Positions 60,845 through 64,000 of a DNA stretch of 64,000 bases are shown piece after piece. The number at the start of each line of letters is the position of its first letter. The stretch's first letter is position 1. The translations under genes and the position numbers were made by a program. Source of the stretch: Odontomyia ornata (lineage: Eukaryota; Arthropoda; Insecta; Diptera; Stratiomyidae); contig OZ017738.1 of NCBI GenBank assembly GCA_963969285.1, positions 419,852,957 to 419,916,956 on the forward strand, read 5' to 3'. The notes beneath the pieces were generated by a model. It had not been told where the DNA came from. It saw nothing but the letters and a program-made list of their open reading frames with translations, and ran no database searches.

Positions 60845-60980
60845 TCCACAGAACCCGCCCCACCGACTTCACAATGCTAGCCTGCCAGCGCATTCACGCG
60901 TCCTCAGACAAGGCTAATATCGGCGAAACACGCCATCCTCTCACCGAGGCAGCAGACCATCGCTGCAGTCCCTTACGGAC
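60845..60980 (+). repeat. Dispersed repeat, inverted partner at 9935-10055
   Basis: See the partner entry. Here it lies just downstream of the gypsy E gag and is probably part of that family. The plus strand contains GCCTGCCAGCGCATTCACGC. Confidence 0.75.
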
Positions 60981-61014
60981 ATTTTATCTACACATGTTTC
61001 ACTAAACGGTCATC

Positions 61015-61884
61015 TTGAAAATGAAGAGAATCCCTAGAATAAGGATGATCAGTATTGGAGACATACTAATCGAATCAAAGCCTGGGGCTACTGATCGACT
61101 CGAAGATGAGTTTCTCTGAGCAAATCAGAGCAACGTCTGAGAAGGCTGCTTCGGGAGTATCGGCTCTGAGTCCACTTATAGTCAACGAAGGGGGACCCAA
61201 TCCATCAAGAACGTACCTCTGGATGAGTGCTGTAAGGTCAGTACTACTTTACGGAGCAGAAATATGGGGCGACGCTCTCAGCAAGAAAGTGTACCGAAAA
61301 TGTTTGGCACAGGAGCACTGAGGATTGCAATCAATTAATTGTCTCCGATTCAGCGGTGAGGTTATTTCAGCCCTGTTACCTCTTGTCCTGCTTTCCAGAA
61401 AGCGCCGCACTATTGGCATGCGTTGAAGCGAGGGTGGCGGATGCCAGCTAGGAGAGACAGCGGTCACTCAACGATTGGCAGCTTTGTGTGAATTGCACGA
61501 AGGAAAGGTAGACTGCGCGACTCATCCTAGACCTGATACCGTGGATAAATCGAAGGTATGGTGAGACTGACTTCTATCTGATTCAGCTTTTGAGCGGGCA
61601 TGGATATTTTCAGTCTTACCTGCACAAGATTGGTAAGTCACGGTGCCTCGACTGTCGATTTTGCCCAGAAGAGGAAGACAATGCCTGCCACTCATTTTCT
61701 GCATGCAAAAAATGGGACAGACTACCATGGGAAAGGGGGGACCTAATTGTTCGGGCAGCCCTAAAAGATAAAAGGGGCTCACAGCAGCCGGGGGCGTTGG
61801 GGCTGGGGAATCGCATGTCTGGTAATTCCTCTTCCCCTCTCCCCTCCCGCTAGAAGAGGGATCACACAGCTTGAAGGGGCCTCA
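61015..61884 (+). pseudogene. R1-type LINE, RT thumb and C-terminal zinc region
   Basis: From 61080 the reading is SKMSFSEQIRATSEKAASG, then RSVLLYGAEIWGDALSKKVY (61230-61300). After frame changes comes MSGHGYFQSYLHKIGKSRC (61590-) with the zinc box CRFCPEEEDNACHSFSAC (C-x2-C-x7-H-x4-C), the hallmark of R1 C-termini. It ends with a stop at 61851-61853. Confidence 0.88.
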
Positions 61885-62055
61885 CGGCGTAATAAAACAA
61901 GGCCTGGCCCAAAGTAAGGTGTCAAACGGTGTCCGGCTGGGTTCTCAGGTTGACAGGGGAGGTGTTTAGTGGGAAGTCCAGTCGCCTTCTTGCGGGCATG
62001 GGAGTCCCACACTCTGTGCGTAAATGACATTCACCTCCCAACCATAAAAAAAAAA
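61885..62055 (+). repeat. R1-type 3' UTR with poly-A tail
   Basis: It runs from after the ORF stop to an A-run at 62046-62055. It is repeated in inverted orientation at 55635-55806. The end of the A-run abuts Tigger coding sequence, giving the insertion point. Confidence 0.85.
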
Positions 62056-63180
62056 CATTTAAAGCAAGTAAAGATTGGTTTCCTTGGTTTAAGCGCAGAT
62101 CAAATCTTCACAATTTCCGAATAGCAGGTGAAGCAGCTGACGTGGATATTGAAGCGCTGTTGAAGTTCCAGAAAAATTTCAAAAGTTCATAGCTCGAGAG
62201 AAAATCCCTGCTTACCTCATCTTCAATGTTGATGAAACTGGACTTTACTGGAAAAGAATGTCATAACGGACGTTTATATTTAAAGAAGAACGACAAGCTA
62301 GCGGTTTTAAAGTTGCGAAGGATCGACTTACACTCTCGCTGGGTGGGAATATTACTGGTGACTACAAACTTAAACCTTTGCTGGAATATAAATCAGAAAC
62401 ACCTCGTACCTTGAAAGGAACAGATAAAGCTAACCTAGCAGTTGAGTGGCGGTCGAAGCGTGAGGCGTGAGTTACACGTGAAGTTTTCCAAGATTGGTTT
62501 CCGAAGAGTCAAATCCTACTGTGACAGAAATGGACTTCCACGTAAAGTTTTGTTACTCTTAGATAATGCTCCTGGGCATCCAACAAGTCTCGATACACCT
62601 ACAGATTTGGAAGTATTCGTGAAGTTTCTTTCACCAAACACTACGTCGATTTTGCAACCCATGGATCAGGGAGCAATAACAAACTTTAAGGCTTATTTCC
62701 ATTGCCGTACTTTTAGCCAGCTCATTCACGAAACTGACGGAGAAGGGAGGCAATCAATGCGAGAGTGGTGAAAGTCATACAACATCATGAAAGCTGTATG
62801 AGCAGTGTGTGGTGTAAACTTTGGCCAGATGTGGTAGATGCATCTGGTAGAAGTGTGCAGAGGCATAGGCAAGTGCTTGAAAACATTGCTGCAATGATCG
62901 TGGGCTCCGAATTGGAGGATTTTACAATCGAAGACATAGAAGAATTGATAGCAACACATGATGAACCTCTAAGTAATGAGAGTTTAATGGAGATGCAGCA
63001 CAATGCTAATAATGAGGAAGAACAATAAGAAAAAAAAGTTTTATCTTCTTCTGGATTGCAGAATGCTCTATCAAGAATTTATTCTGGCTTAGAGATTTTA
63101 CAAAGTTTGGACGATAATGATACTCGTGCTTTTAATGTATCTCAGTCAATAAAAACAGTGGTGCATACTAAGACAAACTA
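62056..63180 (+). pseudogene. pogo/Tigger transposase, broken
   Basis: CENP-B-type DNA-binding remnant FKASKDWFPWFKRRSNLHNF (62058-62117). Catalytic DDE_1 domain: FNVDETGLYWKRMS (first Asp, about 62222-62263, in a frame other than the longer open one), LLLLDNAPGHPTSL (second Asp, about 62550-62590), then NTTSILQPMDQGAI (third Asp, about 62640-62680). C-terminal IWCKLWPDVVD-like and SELEDFTIEDIEELIATHDE (62908-62967) blocks are typical of Tigger/jerky proteins. Frameshifts near 62230, 62420 and 62770 inactivate it. Confidence 0.88.
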
Positions 63181-63309
63181 TTGATCTGTTCTTTCAAAAC
63201 ACAAATACATTAGTATCACATACACGATTTAAAGGCTTTTTAAATATAGTATGAAAAGCATGATTAACTGCATTTTATTTCACACCCCGACATACGCGAA
63301 TTTAACTTT

Positions 63310-63352
63310 TTATGGAACGTATCCCTCGCGTTAAGCGGGGGCGTACTGCAGT
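63310..63352. repeat. Right terminal inverted repeat of the Tigger element
   Basis: A GC-rich end (GCGTTAAGCGGGGGCGTACT) abruptly follows AT-rich sequence and precedes TA. It resembles pogo-type termini in composition and position. Confidence 0.6.
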
Positions 63353-64000
63353 TATTTTTTCCAGTAGACTGCATCAAAAGGGCCTACCGAAGCATCTATT
63401 GTTGTTTTTGAATATTAAAAAAAAATCTAGCTGAAACAGATTGCATGCTAAAACATCGTAAAGACTAATATAATAAAGTTTTAATCGACTTTCCACGGTT
63501 CAATAGAAACTTTCAACGAAATCCAAGTCATATCCACCCAACCAAGCCATCATCTCCCATCAGCATCCATTTTTGGTACAAGCAATTTTCAGTTTCAGTT
63601 TGTTGAATTTTAAATGGAAATAATTATGCTGGCTGCTTTGTTTAAGTTTGAAATTCGTTCAGCAAAATCTTTCTGCGATCTCTATTTGTTTTCACTTTTT
63701 ATATTTACTTTCTTCAGACGTCTACGGTACTTGGTTTGTTGTCTTAAATGGATCGATATGTGTCGTCGCCGTTATTCTTACTCCCCAAACATCATGACAA
63801 ACGCACTTGCGCCGAGTATTCGGCGGTTAAATTGCGAAAAAAATAATTCATCTGTTTCGCATCACCATGCAAATCTGTTGAGTAAATTTTGGTCTACTCT
63901 CACGCCCCCACTCGCCTCTCACAAAATTTGAAATTTACCCACACTTTTCGAAAAATGACAAAGCATGACATGGCAAAGATAGACGACACAGAAAAAACAG
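63353..64000. other. No recognisable gene
   Basis: AT-rich flank to the window end. A short open frame (63614-63931) has no recognisable domain. Confidence 0.5.

Larger units (their letters stand above)
55381..62055 (+). mobile_element. R1-type LINE, split by a 2.2-kb insertion, 3' poly-A at 62046-62055
   Basis: ORF1 with a CCHC knuckle, endonuclease remnants and RT lie at about 55400-58790. The C-terminal RT/knuckle region, 3' UTR and poly-A lie at 61015-62055. The two halves continue each other: the first stops in LALEKAELVVVT, the second starts just before SKMSFSEQIRATSEKAASG, consecutive blocks in R1 elements. The intervening 58790-61015 carries other elements. Many stops. The left boundary is approximate. 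Confidence 0.82.
62056..63352 (+). mobile_element. pogo/Tigger-type DNA transposon, 5' part missing
   Basis: It starts inside the transposase DNA-binding region directly at the R1 poly-A. It ends at a TIR whose reverse complement reads ACTGCAGTACGCCCCCGC (to 63352) followed by TA at 63353-63354, the expected target dinucleotide. The left TIR is not found, so the R1 insertion, or a deletion with it, removed the left end. Confidence 0.82.

Noticed and set aside
62442..62771. Domesticated jerky/Tigger host gene
   Set aside because: Frameshifts break all three parts, and a TIR with TA at 63353 shows it is a transposon remnant.

Overview
The window is animal, almost certainly insect, genomic DNA made of old, broken transposable elements. 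I find no host protein-coding gene, no rRNA or tRNA gene and nothing prokaryotic. The mix (BEL/Pao and Ty3/gypsy LTR elements; R1-, RTE-, Jockey-, I/Jockey- and CR1-type LINEs; a Penelope-like element; hAT, pogo/Tigger and several mariners) fits an insect, because R1-clade LINEs are essentially arthropod elements. The species cannot be told. Nearly every element carries stops or frameshifts, so this looks like a repeat graveyard such as pericentromeric heterochromatin.

Layout, left to right. A BEL/Pao element enters from the left edge (1-4955, +). An RTE-like LINE follows (5226-7990, -), then a decayed copy of an uncharacterised multi-copy arthropod protein family (8130-9790, -). Next come a head-to-head Penelope-like pair (11985-13190), a hAT element (13187-15215, +) and an I/Jockey-type RT fragment (16846-18130, +). 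A mariner with a nearly open transposase (18255-19444, +) runs straight into a 1.3-kb (TA)n tract (19442-20760).

The best-resolved locus is a complete gypsy element (23268-32097, -). It has 5-bp target-site duplications (AACAT) on both sides, and a 4.2-kb Jockey-type LINE (23318-27529, +) inserted inside its left LTR with its own 12-bp duplication. Further gypsy elements follow: B (32570-35640, +), C (38096-41548, -) and D (44253-49321, -). D is cut at its left end by a CR1-like fragment and interrupted in its leader by a mariner (47591-48943), which itself carries a MITE-like insert. Two internally deleted mariners (49392-50237 and 50279-50814) sit in (TA)n tracts. A second RTE-like copy (50909-52640, -) is interrupted by a ~1-kb insert. 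An R1-type LINE (55381-58790 plus 61015-62055, +) is split by ~2.2 kb holding a mariner end and a gypsy leader/gag (E), and its poly-A tail abuts the middle of a pogo/Tigger element (62056-63352, +).

Long stretches without recognisable content are 9791-11984, 15216-16840, 20761-23262, 35641-38095, 41791-43640, 52641-55380 and 63353-64000. I did not find a new functional system. The most informative signals are the nesting history with target-site duplications, the repeated mariner/(TA)n pairing, the structured 1.3-kb TA tract, two inverted repeat pairs lying 6 kb and 51 kb apart, SAP-like motifs in the Gag of gypsy D, and the orphan multi-copy family at 8130-9790. All translations and alignments were done by eye.
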